Assembly: GCA_913051785.1 (NCBI GenBank)
Contig: CAJXCK010000002.1
Span: forward strand, 1 to 53,436
From: an uncultured Gammaproteobacteria bacterium
GTDB lineage: Bacteria > Pseudomonadota > Gammaproteobacteria > Pseudomonadales > Azotimanducaceae
DNA length: 53,436 nt
Direction: 5' to 3'
The position numbers were made by a program, and so were the translations under genes. Below, piece by piece: positions 39,036 through 50,476 of the stretch. The first letter of the stretch is position 1. Each line of letters begins with the position of its first letter. The notes under the pieces are model-generated. The model was not told the DNA's origin. It did no database searches and saw only the letters and a program-made list of their open reading frames with translations.

Positions 39036-39051
39036 CCCTAAATTGTTAGGG
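39036..39051 (-). promoter_or_regulatory. Hairpin in rpsL-rpsG spacer, candidate S7 control site
   Basis: The transcript between rpsL and rpsG folds CCCTAA-CAAT-TTAGGG, a perfect six-pair stem with a four-base loop, ending about 19 nt before the rpsG ATG. In enterics the S7 translational operator occupies this same intergenic position. The functional link here is inference; there is no T-run, so it is not a terminator. Confidence 0.42.
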
Positions 39052-39072
39052 CCTTACTAACAGCAATACAAG

Positions 39073-39447
39073 TTATTGTTTTGGCCTCTTGGCCCCATAC
39101 TTTGAGCGACCTTGCTTTCGATCTGAAACTCCAGAGGTATCTAGCGTGCCTCGGACCGTGTGATAACGAACACCAGGTAGGTCCTTCACCCTACCTCCTC
39201 TTATAAGGACAACGGAGTGCTCTTGTAGGTTATGCCCCTCGCCTCCTATATACGAAGTTACCTCATAGGAATTCGTTAATCTGACCCGGCAAACCTTCCT
39301 AAGGGCAGAATTGGGTTTCTTTGGGGTAGTCGTATAGACGCGCGTGCAGACGCCTCTTTTTTGAGGGCAACCCTGCAAAGCCGGAACCATATTTTTGTCC
39401 ACTTTTCTTTTTCTTGGTTTTCTGACCAATTGACTAATGGTTGCCAT
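39073..39447 (-). CDS. rpsL: 30S ribosomal protein S12
   Basis: S12 lies at the decoding centre and sets accuracy. The 124-residue product begins [20 protein letters not shown] and has the conserved [20 protein letters not shown], followed by the [18 protein letters not shown] loop. The lysines in KKPNSA and the proline in LPGVRYH are the usual residues, so the protein looks streptomycin-sensitive by sequence. It is the first gene of the str block, 93 bp downstream of rpoC, with a possible promoter in that spacer. Confidence 0.98.
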   Translation of the reverse strand: MATISQLVRKPRKRKVDKNMVPALQGCPQKRGVCTRVYTTTPKKPNSALRKVCRVRLTNSYEVTSYIGGEGHNLQEHSVVLIRGGRVKDLPGVRYHTVRGTLDTSGVSDRKQGRSKYGAKRPKQ

Positions 39448-39504
39448 TCATCTTTTCCTTCTGATTTCCAGTTTTTAGTCTAGGGCGCCTTTTCGACCGC
39501 CGGC

Positions 39505-39533
39505 AGTTTACGCCCGATAAAACTAATTCTCAA
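39505..39533 (-). promoter_or_regulatory. Possible promoter ahead of rpsL
   Basis: In the rpoC-rpsL spacer the minus strand shows TTGAGA (39528-39533) and TAAACT (39505-39510) 17 bp apart: five of six and four of six consensus matches. It could give the str block its own transcription start inside the long rpoBC-str-S10 series. The -10 is weak, so this is tentative. Confidence 0.38.
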
Positions 39534-39540
39534 CAATCAA

Positions 39541-42500
39541 TCATCCCTCTGCAGATAGTGCATCGCTGAGTGCCTGTTCTATGCTTTCCAAATCAGTACC
39601 TGCTTCCGAGGAGCGTTGCCTTTCCTTTTCTCTCTCTGCTTTACGTTCCGCGTGATACGTCAAACCTGTTCCAGCAGGAACTAATCGACCAACTACCACA
39701 TTCTCCTTGAGACCCCTCAGGTAATCTTTCTTGCCCGTCACCGCAGCTTCAGTCAAAACGCGGGTGGTTTCTTGAAAAGACGCAGCAGAGATGAAAGAGT
39801 TAGTGGCCAAGGAAGCTTTGGTTATGCCGAGAAGCATCCTCTCAAAGATCACAGGGTTTTTCCCTTGCTCCACTAAAGTTTTGTTTTCTTCTCTAACCTG
39901 AGAAAAGTCAACCTGCTCTCCTCTTATAAAGGACGAGTCGCCCGAATCCAGTATTTCTGATTTTCTTAGCATTTGGCGCACAATCACTTCAATATGTTTG
40001 TCATTGATCGTCACCCCTTGCAATCGATAAACCTCCTGAATCTCATCAACCACATATTTTGCTAGCTCTTCAACTCCCTTCAAACGCAAAATGTCATGGG
40101 CGCTTAACGGCCCTTCACATACGATCTCTCCCTTCTCTACCTGCTCTCCTTCGAAGACTCCTATTTCTCTCCATTTCGGTATAAGAGTTTCTACGCTCAC
40201 AGGTTCTTGGCCAGCCTCAACCTGCGTCGTGATCACTAGTCTTCTCTTACCCTTTGTTTCTTTTCCAAACGAAACGGTGCCAGATGCCTCCGCCAGGACC
40301 GCCGGCTCCTTAGGCTTCCTAGCCTCAAAGAGGTCAGCAACCCTAGGTAATCCTCCAGTTATATCTCTCGTTTTACTTCCTTCCTGAGGGATCCTAGCGA
40401 TTATATCCCCTACACCAATGGATGAGCCATTCTCATAGTTCAGAATTGAACCAACTGGGAGGATATAAACTGTGCTGTCCTCCTCCTTCGACTTTTTCGT
40501 TCCGGCCGTCTTAGAACCCAATAGTCGGATAGCCGGTCGAAGATCCTTTGCAGCTGTTGGCCTGTCGTTTGGATCCAAAATCATTATGTTTGTGAGGCCC
40601 GTCAACTCATCAGTCTGGCGGTTGATTGAGAGCCCCTCTTCCATTTCCTGGAACTCTACTTTCCCACTGACTTCTGCAACGATTGGACGAGTGAGCGGAT
40701 CCCACTGCGCAATTACCTTGCCTGGCTCAACGGTTTCACCCTCACCGACTGACAAAATAGCCCCATAAGGTAATTTATACCTTTCTCTTTCTCGGCCTTG
40801 CCCATCAGCCACCGCAATAGAACCAGAACGTGATACCGCGACTAACTCCCCACTTTCCCGCTTAACAGTCTTTAAATTGTGCAGGCGAACTTCGCCGCCA
40901 TGTTTGACCTGGATATTATCTATTGCTGACTCTCTCGAGGCAGCCCCACCGATGTGGAACGTTCTCATAGTGAGTTGCGTTCCCGGTTCTCCAATAGACT
41001 GGGCCGCGATTACTCCAATCGCTTCCCCTATGTTGATGAAGTGACCCCTAGCTAGATCCCTACCGTAGCAAGCTCGACATACTCCGTAAGATGTCTCGCA
41101 CATTATCGGAGATCGAACCCACATTTCATCAACGCCGATGTCATCCAATGTTTCTACCCACTCCTCGTCTATCAGCGTGCCTTTGGTAATAATGACCTTA
41201 CCTTTTTGATCTACTACATCTTGCGCAACTGTTCGTCCAAGTACTCTAGCTCCTAGACCTAGGACTACCTCTCCCCCCTCTATGATCGACGCAATCAAAA
41301 GACCGGAATCTGTACCACAATCTTCATCCGTTATGACCACATCTTGAGCAACATCAACCAAACGCCTGGTCAAATAGCCTGAATTGGCTGTCTTCAAAGC
41401 GGTATCAGCCAGGCCCTTCCTCGCTCCATGCGTAGAAATGAAGTATTCATTAACTGAGAGGCCTTCCCTAAAGTTCGCTGTTATAGCATTTTCTATGATA
41501 CTTCCATCCGGCCTCGTCATTAGACCTCTCATCCCCGCAAGTTGTCTGATCTGAGCTGGAGAACCCCTAGCGCCTGAGTCAGCGTAGATGTAGACCGAGT
41601 TGAAAGAGTCTTGTTCTTCTTCAACTCCTTCGGCATTAATTACAGTCTCTTTTGATATGCCATCCATCATTGCGCGTGCGACCAAGTCGTTGGCACGCAA
41701 CCATATGTCAACAACTTTGTTGTATTTCTCGCCTTGTGTAACTAGTCCCGACGCGTACTGGGACTCAATCTCAGCAACTTCTTTCTCGGCATCCTTAATT
41801 ATTTCACTCTTTTCCATTGGAATAACAAAGTCGTCCACTCCGACAGATGCGCCAGAAGCAGTGGACTGTCGAAAACCTGTATACATCATTTGATCAGCAA
41901 AAATTACGGTATCCTTTAGTCCACATCTGCGGTAACAGTCATTGATGAGGTTCGAGATCGACTTCTTATCCATTACCCTATTCACAACTGAAAATGGCAA
42001 TTTAGAAGGAACTATTTGATAAAGCAGCACTCTACCAGCCGTGGTTTCGACCAACTCTGTTTCCTCACCGGAGTCTCCTAGGGCACTTTTTGACAACCTT
42101 ACCCTGATTTTCGCATGCAGCTCTAAACTCCCACTGTCATAAGCTCGGTGCACCTCCTTAGAATCAGAAAATACCCCCCCGGCTCCCTTAGAATTAGACT
42201 TTTCGCGAGTCATATAATAAATGCCCAAAACAACGTCTTGGGATGGAACGATAATCGGTTCCCCACTTGCCGGCGAAAGAACGTTATTTGTTGACATCAT
42301 CAAAGCACGACTCTCAAGTTGAGCCTCCAACGTCAGAGGAACATGCACCGCCATTTGGTCGCCATCGAAATCGGCGTTGTATGCGCCGCAAACAAGCGGG
42401 TGCAATTGAATTGCCTTTCCTTCAATTAAAACAGGCTCAAAGGCTTGAATTCCCAATCTGTGCAAGGTTGGCGCTCTGTTTAGAAGAACCGGGTGCTCCC

Positions 42501-43749
42501 TAATAACGTCCGCAAGGATATCCCACACCTCAGCCGTTTCTTTTTCCACCAGTTTTTTTGCAGCCTTTATAGTGCTGGCAAGTTGCAACTCTTCCAATTT
42601 ACCGAATATGAAAGGCTTAAAGAGCTCGAGTGCCATTTTTTTTGGTAATCCACACTGATGCAATCTCAAAGTGGGACCACAGACTATTACCGACCTTCCT
42701 GAATAATCTACCCTCTTGCCCAGGAGATTCTGCCTGAATCTGCCTTGCTTACCTTTGATCATATCTGCTAGTGATTTCAGCGGCCTCTTGTTCGAACCAG
42801 TTATAGCTCTTCCTCTCCGACCATTATCCAAGAGTGCATCAACAGATTCCTGTAACATTCTCTTTTCATTTCGGACAATTATATCAGGAGCAGATAGGTC
42901 CAGAAGACGGCGCAGCCTGTTGTTTCGATTTATTACTCTCCTATAAAGGTCATTCAGATCGGAGGTCGCGAACCTTCCCCCTTCTAACGGCACTAATGGC
43001 CTTAGATCGGGAGGCAAAACTGGGAGGACAGACATTATCATCCACTCTGGCTTATTGCCCGAACTCAGGAAAGCTTCCATCAACTTTAGGCGCTTGGAAA
43101 ATTTCTTGATTTTTATCTCGGAGTTCGTATTCGGGATTTCCTCCCGAAGCAATTCCACTTCAGCCTTTATATCAAGATTTAAGAGAAGATCTCGGACTGC
43201 CTCTGCTCCCATTTTGGCTTCAAAGTCGTCCCCAAACTCTTCTAAATTCTGAAAATATTCTTCATCACTGAGTAACTGGCCGAGCTCCAACGTAGTTAGT
43301 CCTGGATCGGTCACGACAAAGGATTCGAAGTAAAGGATTCTCTCTATGTCCCGCAGAGTCATATCTAACAATAAGCCTATACGAGAAGGCAAGGACTTGA
43401 GGAACCATATATGTGCCACAGGACATGCCAGATCAATATGGCCCATTCTTTCTCTTCTAACCTTAGTGAGCGTTACCTCGACACCGCACTTTTCACAAAC
43501 AACCCCACGATGTTTTAACCTCTTATACTTGCCACAGAGGCATTCATAATCTTTCACGGGGCCAAATATACGCGCACAGAAAAGACCATCTCTCTCAGGC
43601 TTAAAAGTCCTATAATTTATAGTCTCAGGCTTCTTAACCTCGCCAAAGGACCAGGAGCGAATCATATCCGCGGATGCGAGAGAGATTCTTAGGGCATCGA
43701 ATTCTTCTACACCGCTTTGAACCTTCAACATATTCAGCAAGTCTTTCAC
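39541..43749 (-). CDS. rpoC: RNA polymerase beta' subunit
   Basis: Beta' provides the catalytic magnesium site and much of the DNA channel of RNA polymerase. The 1402-residue protein begins [20 protein letters not shown]. It has the N-terminal zinc ribbon (Cys70, 72, 85 and 88) and the active-site [12 protein letters not shown] near residue 460. The second zinc cluster ([19 protein letters not shown]) and the bridge and trigger helix regions are present. The start is GTG, as in enterics. It lies 69 bp downstream of rpoB, and rpsL follows after 93 bp, so rpoBC and str are contiguous. Confidence 0.99.
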   Translation of the reverse strand: MKDLLNMLKVQSGVEEFDALRISLASADMIRSWSFGEVKKPETINYRTFKPERDGLFCARIFGPVKDYECLCGKYKRLKHRGVVCEKCGVEVTLTKVRRERMGHIDLACPVAHIWFLKSLPSRIGLLLDMTLRDIERILYFESFVVTDPGLTTLELGQLLSDEEYFQNLEEFGDDFEAKMGAEAVRDLLLNLDIKAEVELLREEIPNTNSEIKIKKFSKRLKLMEAFLSSGNKPEWMIMSVLPVLPPDLRPLVPLEGGRFATSDLNDLYRRVINRNNRLRRLLDLSAPDIIVRNEKRMLQESVDALLDNGRRGRAITGSNKRPLKSLADMIKGKQGRFRQNLLGKRVDYSGRSVIVCGPTLRLHQCGLPKKMALELFKPFIFGKLEELQLASTIKAAKKLVEKETAEVWDILADVIREHPVLLNRAPTLHRLGIQAFEPVLIEGKAIQLHPLVCGAYNADFDGDQMAVHVPLTLEAQLESRALMMSTNNVLSPASGEPIIVPSQDVVLGIYYMTREKSNSKGAGGVFSDSKEVHRAYDSGSLELHAKIRVRLSKSALGDSGEETELVETTAGRVLLYQIVPSKLPFSVVNRVMDKKSISNLINDCYRRCGLKDTVIFADQMMYTGFRQSTASGASVGVDDFVIPMEKSEIIKDAEKEVAEIESQYASGLVTQGEKYNKVVDIWLRANDLVARAMMDGISKETVINAEGVEEEQDSFNSVYIYADSGARGSPAQIRQLAGMRGLMTRPDGSIIENAITANFREGLSVNEYFISTHGARKGLADTALKTANSGYLTRRLVDVAQDVVITDEDCGTDSGLLIASIIEGGEVVLGLGARVLGRTVAQDVVDQKGKVIITKGTLIDEEWVETLDDIGVDEMWVRSPIMCETSYGVCRACYGRDLARGHFINIGEAIGVIAAQSIGEPGTQLTMRTFHIGGAASRESAIDNIQVKHGGEVRLHNLKTVKRESGELVAVSRSGSIAVADGQGRERERYKLPYGAILSVGEGETVEPGKVIAQWDPLTRPIVAEVSGKVEFQEMEEGLSINRQTDELTGLTNIMILDPNDRPTAAKDLRPAIRLLGSKTAGTKKSKEEDSTVYILPVGSILNYENGSSIGVGDIIARIPQEGSKTRDITGGLPRVADLFEARKPKEPAVLAEASGTVSFGKETKGKRRLVITTQVEAGQEPVSVETLIPKWREIGVFEGEQVEKGEIVCEGPLSAHDILRLKGVEELAKYVVDEIQEVYRLQGVTINDKHIEVIVRQMLRKSEILDSGDSSFIRGEQVDFSQVREENKTLVEQGKNPVIFERMLLGITKASLATNSFISAASFQETTRVLTEAAVTGKKDYLRGLKENVVVGRLVPAGTGLTYHAERKAEREKERQRSSEAGTDLESIEQALSDALSAEG

Positions 43750-43818
43750 TTCAACTCCTTTTAACTTTTCGCTTCAGCCGCCAGAAAGAAGGGCTTGGAA
43801 ACCCTCTAACCAGACACT

Positions 43819-46800
43819 TTACTCAGTTTCCAAATCTATATTAATACCGAGGGATCGGATCTCTTTTACGAGGACGTTGAATGACTCGGGCATCCCTGCT
43901 TCCATCGTTAAATCGCCATCTACTATGTTTTTATACATCTTGGTACGGCCGTTTACGTCATCCGATTTGACTGTAAGCATTTCTTGAAGAGTGTATGCCG
44001 CGCCGTAAGCTTCGAGCGCCCACACCTCCATTTCACCAAAACGTTGCCCTCCAAACTGAGCCTTACCGCCGAGTGGTTGTTGCGTTACGAGACTGTAAGA
44101 CCCAGTGGATCTGGCATGCATCTTATCATCGACCAGATGGTTCAATTTCAGCATGTACATGTATCCGACAGTAACCGGGCGGTCAAATTTCTCCCCCGTT
44201 CTTCCATCGTAGAGAACAGTTTGTCCACTCTCAGGCAAGCCTGCCATTCGAAGCATACCTTTGATTTCTTGTTCTGTTGCCCCGTCAAACGCTGGAGTCG
44301 CGAACGGAAGCCCGCCTTTAAGGTTCTCTGCCAAATCCATGATCTCTATGTCGCTCAGCGACTTCAAATCCACCTGCTCACTGCCTATTTCATTATAAAC
44401 TTCACCTATAAGTTTACGTACATCTGAAGCCTTTTTCTGGTCTTCAAGCATTGCGTTTATCTTCTTGCCTACCCCATGTGCTGCCCAACCTAAATGCGTT
44501 TCAAGTATCTGTCCCACATTCATTCGCGAAGGAACCCCTAGAGGGTTTAAGACTATATCTACTGGCTCCCCATTTTCATCGAACGGCATATCCTCAACAG
44601 GCATTATGACGGAAATCACGCCTTTATTGCCATGACGCCCCGCCATCTTATCCCCTGGTTGGATGCGACGCTTTATCGCCAAATAAACTTTTACAATTTT
44701 CAACACGCCCGGGGCGAGGTCGTCTCCACTCTCTAGTTTTCTTCGTTGGTCTTCAAAAACACCTTCTTGAATAACTTTCTGTTGCTCTAAAAAAGTTCTC
44801 GCTTTCTCAGTCTGCTCGTTAACTTCGTCAGAATCCGAAACTATTTTAAACCAATCTTCACTTGGCAAAGTGTCTAAGAATTCATTATCAATTTTAAAAC
44901 CCTTCGGCTTTCCAGGCACAGAAACACCCTTGGATCCAACTAGCGCAGCTCTCAATCTCTCCTTTGTCGCCTCCTCTAATATACGATATTCATCTCGAAG
45001 GTTTTTATCTATCTCAGCTAACTGTCCTCGCTCAATATCTTTCGCTCTATCATCTTTCTCCATACCGTCACGAGTGAATACCTGCACATCGATTACAGTA
45101 CCGTTTACTCCGCTCGGCACTCTCTGTGAGCTGTCCTTAACATCCGAAGCTTTTTCTCCAAAAATGGCCCTCAACAACTTTTCTTCTGGTGTAAGTTGAG
45201 TTTCCCCTTTTGGAGTCACCTTACCAACGAGAATATCACCAGCAGTAACTTCTGCTCCGACATAAACAATCCCAACCTCATCGAGCTTACTCAGAGCCCC
45301 CTCTCCAACATTCGGAATATCCGCAGTAATTTCCTCGGGTCCCAGCTTTGTATCTCGAGCTATACAAGTGAGTTCTTGTATATGGATGCTAGTGAACCTG
45401 TCTTCTTTTACGACCCTTTCTGATACTAGGATTGAGTCTTCAAAGTTGTATCCGTTCCAGGGCATGAAAGCGATCCGCATATTTTGCCCCAGTGCTAGCT
45501 CACCCATGTCTATTGAGGGCCCATCAGCCAGAATATCCTTAGCTTTGACAACATCACCTTGACGAACTAGTGGTCTCTGGTTGATACAGGTATTTTGGTT
45601 AGACCTCGTAAACTTAATGAGACTGTATATGTCAACACCAGCTTCTCCAGCTTCCGTTTCGGATTCTGCCGCTCTTACAACAATTCTTCCCGCATCAACA
45701 CTATCTACCACGCCGCCTCGACGCGCTATGACACAAACTCCCGAATCTCTCGCCACGTTCCGCTCCATACCGGTGCCAACTAGCGGCTTCTCAGCCCGCA
45801 AAGTAGGGACAGCTTGTTTCTGCATGTTAGAACCCATTAGAGCTCTGTTCGCATCATCGTGTTCTAAAAATGGGATAAGAGCGGCTGCTACCGAGACGAC
45901 CTGCTTCGGGGAGACATCCATAAACTGAATATTTTCGGACGAGGTCTTCGTGAACTCATTCCTATGCCTAACTTCGATGGCTTCTTCCGTAAAGTTACCT
46001 TTATGGTCAATGACAGCGCTTGCTTGAGCGATAACATATTGTGATTCGTCTATAGCTGACAGGTATTCAACATCTTTACTAACCACCCCATTTTTCACTG
46101 GATGGTATGGCGTTTCCAAAAAACCATACGTATTAGTTCGAGCATAGGAGGCCAAATTGTTGATCAACCCAATATTTGGCCCTTCAGGGGTTTCGATAGG
46201 ACAAACTCTCCCGTAGTGAGTGGGGTGAACATCTCGTACTTCGAAACCTGCTCGCTCTCTAGTCAAACCGCCAGGCCCTAACGCCGACACACGACGTTTG
46301 TGCGAGACTTCTGATAGGGGGTTGTTTTGGTCCATGAACTGTGAAAGCTGAGAGGAACCAAAAAACTCCTTGACGGCTGCAGCCACAGGTTTCGCGTTTA
46401 TCATATCCTGAGGCATTAACCCTTCCGATTCAGCCAGACTGAGACGCTCTTTTACTGCTCGCTCGACTCTTATGAGCCCTACCCTAAACTGATTCTCAGC
46501 CATCTCTCCAACTGATCTGACTCGCCTGTTTCCGAGATGGTCTATATCGTCTACCACGCCTTTTCCGTTGCGTATATTTACTAAAGTTCGAAGCACATCC
46601 AATATATCTTGGTGGTTTAAGATTACCTCTCCCTCTCCAGACTCCCTCCCAAGCCTCCGATTAAATTTCATTCGACCGACGGGGGAGAGGTCATATCTTT
46701 CTGGCGAGAAAAACAGATTATTGAACAGATTCTCCGCTGCGTCCTTCGTCGGCGGCTCGCCCGGCCTCATCATCCTGTAGATTTCTACAAGCGCCTCCAA

Positions 46801-47892
46801 TCTTGTTGTCGTTGGATCGGCTCTCAACGTATCAGAAATGAAGGAGCCGCAATCTAGATCATTAGTATAGATGGTCTCTATCTTAGCAAGCCCAGTTTCC
46901 ATTATTTTTGCCAGTAAATCCTCGTCCACGATCGAATTGCAAGCCGCAACAACCTCTCCAGACGACTGATCAACAAGGTCCTTAGCGAGAATTTGTCCTA
47001 TCAAATAGTCAGGTGCCACTTGAAGCTGAGTGATTTGACTCTCCTGAATCAACCTAACATGCCTCGCGGTTATCCTTTTACCGGTCTCTACTATTATCTT
47101 GCCCTTGGGGTCTTTTATATCGAAAGACGCGACCTCTCCTCTAAGACGTTCTGCCACCAAGCCCATAGCGAAGCCATCTTTTTCTCTGTCATAGGTTACC
47201 AACTCGAAAAAATTTTCAATTATATCTTCACTACTTAACCCCAGAGCTCGCAGGATTATCGTCGCTGCAAGTTTCCTTCGCCTGTCTATCCTGACAAAAA
47301 CAAGGTCCTTGGGATCAAATTCGAAATCAAGCCAAGACCCTCTGTAGGGTATTACTCTCGCGTTGTATAGCAGTTTGCCTGATGAATGCGTCTTGCCCTT
47401 GTCATGATCAAAAAACACTCCGGGAGATCTGTGTAATTGAGACACCACCACCCTTTCTGTGCCATTGATAACAAAAGTACCGTTGTCGGTCATCAAGGGG
47501 ATCTCCCCCATATAAACCTCTTGTTCTTTTACGTCTTTTACCGACTTATTAGAGTTATCCTTATCGTAAATTATGAGGCGTACTTTTACTTTCAAAGGAG
47601 CAGCATAGGTAATGCTGCGGACCACCGATTCTCTAACACTAAACGCAGGCTCCCCGAGCGAATAATCTATATATTCTAACGCTGCACTACCTGAGTAACT
47701 GACTATAGGAAAGACTGAACTAAAGGCTGAATGGAGGCCAGATCGGGCTCTATCATCCTCATTTGAATCTACCTGCAGAAACTTCTCGTAGGAATCAATC
47801 TGGATCTGAAGCAGATATGGAAATTCCATTTTTTCGGACAATTTACCAAAACCTTTTCTGATTCTTTTCTTCTCTGTGAAGGTATAAACCAC
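43819..47892 (-). CDS. rpoB: RNA polymerase beta subunit
   Basis: Beta forms half of the RNA polymerase active cleft and holds the rifampicin pocket. The 1357-residue protein begins [20 protein letters not shown]. The rifampicin-region residues [20 protein letters not shown], followed by [15 protein letters not shown], are the standard sensitive form. The C terminus [20 protein letters not shown] is normal. The start is GTG 47892 with AGGAG upstream. It lies 72 bp after rplL. Confidence 0.99.
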   Translation of the reverse strand: MVYTFTEKKRIRKGFGKLSEKMEFPYLLQIQIDSYEKFLQVDSNEDDRARSGLHSAFSSVFPIVSYSGSAALEYIDYSLGEPAFSVRESVVRSITYAAPLKVKVRLIIYDKDNSNKSVKDVKEQEVYMGEIPLMTDNGTFVINGTERVVVSQLHRSPGVFFDHDKGKTHSSGKLLYNARVIPYRGSWLDFEFDPKDLVFVRIDRRRKLAATIILRALGLSSEDIIENFFELVTYDREKDGFAMGLVAERLRGEVASFDIKDPKGKIIVETGKRITARHVRLIQESQITQLQVAPDYLIGQILAKDLVDQSSGEVVAACNSIVDEDLLAKIMETGLAKIETIYTNDLDCGSFISDTLRADPTTTRLEALVEIYRMMRPGEPPTKDAAENLFNNLFFSPERYDLSPVGRMKFNRRLGRESGEGEVILNHQDILDVLRTLVNIRNGKGVVDDIDHLGNRRVRSVGEMAENQFRVGLIRVERAVKERLSLAESEGLMPQDMINAKPVAAAVKEFFGSSQLSQFMDQNNPLSEVSHKRRVSALGPGGLTRERAGFEVRDVHPTHYGRVCPIETPEGPNIGLINNLASYARTNTYGFLETPYHPVKNGVVSKDVEYLSAIDESQYVIAQASAVIDHKGNFTEEAIEVRHRNEFTKTSSENIQFMDVSPKQVVSVAAALIPFLEHDDANRALMGSNMQKQAVPTLRAEKPLVGTGMERNVARDSGVCVIARRGGVVDSVDAGRIVVRAAESETEAGEAGVDIYSLIKFTRSNQNTCINQRPLVRQGDVVKAKDILADGPSIDMGELALGQNMRIAFMPWNGYNFEDSILVSERVVKEDRFTSIHIQELTCIARDTKLGPEEITADIPNVGEGALSKLDEVGIVYVGAEVTAGDILVGKVTPKGETQLTPEEKLLRAIFGEKASDVKDSSQRVPSGVNGTVIDVQVFTRDGMEKDDRAKDIERGQLAEIDKNLRDEYRILEEATKERLRAALVGSKGVSVPGKPKGFKIDNEFLDTLPSEDWFKIVSDSDEVNEQTEKARTFLEQQKVIQEGVFEDQRRKLESGDDLAPGVLKIVKVYLAIKRRIQPGDKMAGRHGNKGVISVIMPVEDMPFDENGEPVDIVLNPLGVPSRMNVGQILETHLGWAAHGVGKKINAMLEDQKKASDVRKLIGEVYNEIGSEQVDLKSLSDIEIMDLAENLKGGLPFATPAFDGATEQEIKGMLRMAGLPESGQTVLYDGRTGEKFDRPVTVGYMYMLKLNHLVDDKMHARSTGSYSLVTQQPLGGKAQFGGQRFGEMEVWALEAYGAAYTLQEMLTVKSDDVNGRTKMYKNIVDGDLTMEAGMPESFNVLVKEIRSLGINIDLETE

Positions 47893-47964
47893 TTAAATCT
47901 CCTACATTCGTTCCCAGAAAAACCGAACTCGATAGAGCCTCTACTAGAAAAATTAGACCATATT

Positions 47965-48354
47965 CTACTTAAGCTCGGCTGCCGCTCCAGCCTCTTCGAG
48001 CTGCTTCAGGAAGTCTTCTCCCTCTTCTTTCGATATACCTTCCTTGACAGGTGACGGCGCTTCGTCCACTAGAGTTTTTGCCTCTTTCAGGCCCAAGCCG
48101 GTGATTGCTCGAACAGCCTTGATAACATTGACCTTCTTATCGCCAGCACTGGTCAGAACCAAGTCAAACTCGGACTGTTCCTCTGCGCCACCCGCCCCAG
48201 CATCACCTCCCCCTGCGCCAGCTGCTGGAGCAACTGCAACCGCTGCGGCGGCTGAAACGCCAAATTTCTCTTCCATGTCTGCTATTAACTCGACGACTTC
48301 CATAACACTCATCTCAGCTATCGCATTCAAAACGTCTTCTTTTGACATACCCAT
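47965..48354 (-). CDS. rplL: 50S ribosomal protein L7/L12
   Basis: L7/L12 forms the flexible stalk that recruits translational GTPases. The 129-residue product has the N-terminal dimerisation helices ([20 protein letters not shown]), an alanine- and glycine-rich hinge (about 37-58) and the C-terminal domain [20 protein letters not shown], then [15 protein letters not shown]. The ATG at 48354 has AGGAG at good spacing. It lies 38 bp after rplJ and 72 bp before rpoB. Confidence 0.98.
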   Translation of the reverse strand: MGMSKEDVLNAIAEMSVMEVVELIADMEEKFGVSAAAAVAVAPAAGAGGGDAGAGGAEEQSEFDLVLTSAGDKKVNVIKAVRAITGLGLKEAKTLVDEAPSPVKEGISKEEGEDFLKQLEEAGAAAELK

Positions 48355-48392
48355 TTTTTTCTCCTAACGCGTTCTAAATCCCAAATGTTGTA

Positions 48393-48917
48393 TTAATTTC
48401 CCTTACCGGATTTCACGGCATCTACAGTCCGAACCAATTTGCTGGGCACCTCATTCATGGTGGCCAACAATTTGGCTATCGGAGCTTGAATCAATGCCAA
48501 GAGAGAGGCTCTCGCTTCATCCAAAGACGGGAGACTTGCTATGCTTTCTAAAGATTCTGGGCCAAGCAGCGATCCACCCATCGATATCGCCCTCACCTCA
48601 AGCTGCTCTGACTCTTTTGCGCAGTCACGAATCAATCTTGCGGCAGCCCCAGGTTCGCCAGAGGAAAACGCCAAAAGAGAAGGACCAACCAGAACGTTAG
48701 ATAAACACTCAAAATCTGTGCCCTCAACGGCTCTTTTTGCCAAAGTATTCCTCACGACTCTGAGATACACACCTGCCTCTCTAGCTCTTGATCTGATGCC
48801 AGTCATCTCCGCAACAGACAAGCCTCGATAATCCACCAGCACAGCCGATACCGCGTTCTGCGCTATCTCAGCGACTTCCGAAACAATCTGTCTTTTATCC
48901 TCAAGCCTCAGCGCCAC
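48393..48917 (-). CDS. rplJ: 50S ribosomal protein L10
   Basis: L10 anchors L7/L12 dimers to the stalk base and, bound to L12, represses its own mRNA leader in enterics. The 174-residue product begins MALRLEDKRQIVSEVAEIAQ. It has the conserved DYRGLSVAEMTGIRSRAREA, VVRNTLAKRAVEGT, and a C-terminal helix that binds L12. The start is GTG 48917 behind GGGAGAAG. It is separated from rplA by 321 bp, the largest spacer in the window, containing probable control structures. Confidence 0.97.
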   Translation of the reverse strand: MALRLEDKRQIVSEVAEIAQNAVSAVLVDYRGLSVAEMTGIRSRAREAGVYLRVVRNTLAKRAVEGTDFECLSNVLVGPSLLAFSSGEPGAAARLIRDCAKESEQLEVRAISMGGSLLGPESLESIASLPSLDEARASLLALIQAPIAKLLATMNEVPSKLVRTVDAVKSGKGN

Positions 48918-49028
48918 TTACTTCTCCCAAAAGGTCCAGATTCCTGAATCCTTTAGACTACATCTCACCACCGAGAAACCCCTGACCCTCCAGGTTGTTT
49001 CCCCCCTTTTTTGGTGCCCTTCTCCTCC

Positions 49029-49062
49029 AAAAAAAGCCAATCACCTAGCTAGAATGCTTGGC
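49029..49062 (-). terminator. Intrinsic terminator or attenuator in the rplJ leader
   Basis: The minus strand has GCCAA (49058-49062), a 17-nt loop, TTGGC (49036-49040), then seven T residues (49029-49035). An alternative hairpin AATGC-CAA-GCATT uses the same 5' arm bases and cannot form at the same time. This is the arrangement expected of an attenuator. It lies about 110 nt before the rplJ start. It might partly terminate transcription coming from rplKA. The stem is short, so strength is uncertain. Confidence 0.5.
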
Positions 49063-49085
49063 ATTTTCCATTTAAACCCAGTTAT

Positions 49086-49101
49086 TCTGTTAACAAACAG
49101 A
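49086..49101 (-). promoter_or_regulatory. Perfect hairpin in the rplJ leader
   Basis: TCTGTT-TGTT-AACAGA forms a perfect six-pair stem with a four-base loop, just upstream of the attenuator-like element. There is no T-run. Together with the flanking structures it suggests an ordered RNA leader rather than neutral spacer. Confidence 0.4.
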
Positions 49102-49130
49102 TGAAACGGGCCGGATAGCTCACCATCTGC

Positions 49131-49179
49131 GTGGGATATTGAGTCCTAGACCTAGAAAATCTTGGTCGTAGACACCCAC
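49131..49179 (-). promoter_or_regulatory. Candidate L10(L12)4-binding leader structure
   Basis: The rplA-rplJ spacer can form an outer helix GTGGG (49175-49179) with CCCAC (49131-49135), enclosing an inner hairpin GACC...GGTC (49149-49167). Asymmetric internal bases between the two could form a kink-turn-like bend. L10 leaders of other bacteria have this general plan at this position. The assignment is by position and gross shape; no covariation was tested. A separate hairpin GCCGAG...CTCGGC (49193-49214) lies between it and the rplA stop. Confidence 0.42.
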
Positions 49180-49238
49180 GGTTTCTGACGGTGCCGAGAC
49201 AACAAAGGCTCGGCGCGCACAGTTAAAAAAACTCCTCT

Positions 49239-49934
49239 TTAAATATCCAATGAACTCTGGTCGATTTTTAGACCGGGTCCCATAGTTGTCGTTAAAGTCA
49301 TATGCTTTATATATTGCCCTTTCGAGGACGCCGGTTTTGCTTTTTTTATGTCCGCGATAAGGGCTTCTAAATTTTCTTTCACAGCGTCAGGAATAAATTC
49401 AAGTTTCCCAATACTCCCATGTATTATGCCGGCCTTATCGGTCCTAAATTGGATCTGACCAGCCTTAGCATTCTTAACAGCAGCCGATACATCCGCCGTG
49501 ACCGTTCCAGTCTTTGGGTTTGGCATTAACCCTTTTGGGCCAAGCACCTTTCCGAGTTGGCCTACGAGTCGCATCGCGTCCGGTGTGGCAATTAGCAAGT
49601 CAAAATCTATTTCTCCACCCTTAATACTTTCTGCTAGCTCCTCAAATCCGACTAACTCAGCACCTGCCTCTTTTGCTTCATCAGCTGCAGAGCCCTGAGC
49701 AATCACAGCCAATCTCACCTCTTTTCCATTACCATGCGGAAGGTTAGTCGCCCCTCGCACCACCTGGTCAGATTTCTTAGGATCTACTCCTAGATTGATA
49801 GAGACATCAAATGACTCCTCAAACTTTCTCTTAGATAGCTCCTTCAACAAACCTACAGCTTCATCGATAGGGTAATCCCTCTCTTTGTCTACCTTCTCCG
49901 ATATTTCTCTTTTACTTTTTGTCCAGCCCGCCAT
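49239..49934 (-). CDS. rplA: 50S ribosomal protein L1
   Basis: L1 forms the mobile E-site stalk and, in enterics, represses the rplKA mRNA. The 231-residue product begins [20 protein letters not shown]. It has domain I residues [20 protein letters not shown] and the domain II signature [20 protein letters not shown]. Its ATG shares one base with the rplK stop (TGATG). Downstream is the 321-bp structured spacer before rplJ. Confidence 0.98.
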   Translation of the reverse strand: MAGWTKSKREISEKVDKERDYPIDEAVGLLKELSKRKFEESFDVSINLGVDPKKSDQVVRGATNLPHGNGKEVRLAVIAQGSAADEAKEAGAELVGFEELAESIKGGEIDFDLLIATPDAMRLVGQLGKVLGPKGLMPNPKTGTVTADVSAAVKNAKAGQIQFRTDKAGIIHGSIGKLEFIPDAVKENLEALIADIKKAKPASSKGQYIKHMTLTTTMGPGLKIDQSSLDI

Positions 49935-50368
49935 CAGACCATCCCCTCGACTTCTATACCTGAACTCCGTGCAGTGCCAGCAATAGTCCTCACGGCTGCC
50001 TCCATGTCTGACGCCGTTAAGTCAGGGGTCTTCATTCGGACTATTTCTTCTAACTGCTCTCTAGAGACTTTCGCTACTTTATTAGTGTTCGGGTTGGAAG
50101 AACCCTTTTCAATTTTTGCTGCTTTTTTCAACAGAACCGAAGCCGGGGGCGTTTTGGTAACAAAGGTAAAAGTCTTATCAGCATATACCGTTATAACGAC
50201 AGGAATGGGTAGGCCTTGTTCCATGGACTGCGTTTCCGCATTGAAAGCCTTGCAAAAATCCATAATGTTTACGCCGTGCTGTCCTAGCGCAGGCCCTACC
50301 GGTGGGCTCGGATTGGCTTGCCCAGCGGGGACTTGCAACTTAATGTAGGCTTCTACTTGCTTAGCCAT
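49934..50368 (-). CDS. rplK: 50S ribosomal protein L11
   Basis: L11 is part of the GTPase-associated centre and is required for RelA activation. The 144-residue product has the N-terminal domain [20 protein letters not shown], with [16 protein letters not shown], and a C-terminal rRNA-binding domain ending [16 protein letters not shown]. It overlaps rplA by one base. The 108-bp spacer to nusG contains two copies of AAGATACG about 48 nt apart but no promoter I could call with confidence. Confidence 0.98.
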   Translation of the reverse strand: MAKQVEAYIKLQVPAGQANPSPPVGPALGQHGVNIMDFCKAFNAETQSMEQGLPIPVVITVYADKTFTFVTKTPPASVLLKKAAKIEKGSSNPNTNKVAKVSREQLEEIVRMKTPDLTASDMEAAVRTIAGTARSSGIEVEGMV

Positions 50369-50476
50369 GACTTCTCCAGGTGGGTTATAACGACACGCAC
50401 CATCACGTATCTTCCCTTACGGTTACACCAAACAATTATTGATGAGAGTTAGTCGGTCGCGTATCTTACCTAAATA

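Noticed and set aside
47893-47964. Attenuator between rplL and rpoB
   Set aside because: The spacer has only a four-pair stem with no following T-run, unlike the enteric attenuator.
48044-48367. 107-codon plus-strand frame opposite rplL
   Set aside because: A shadow of the alanine-rich L7/L12 gene; low-complexity Ala/Pro/Thr composition with no independent signal.
50369-50476. Paired AAGATACG copies in the nusG-rplK spacer as an L1 operator
   Set aside because: An L1 control site is expected near here, but two eight-base repeats without a clear stem are not enough to call it.
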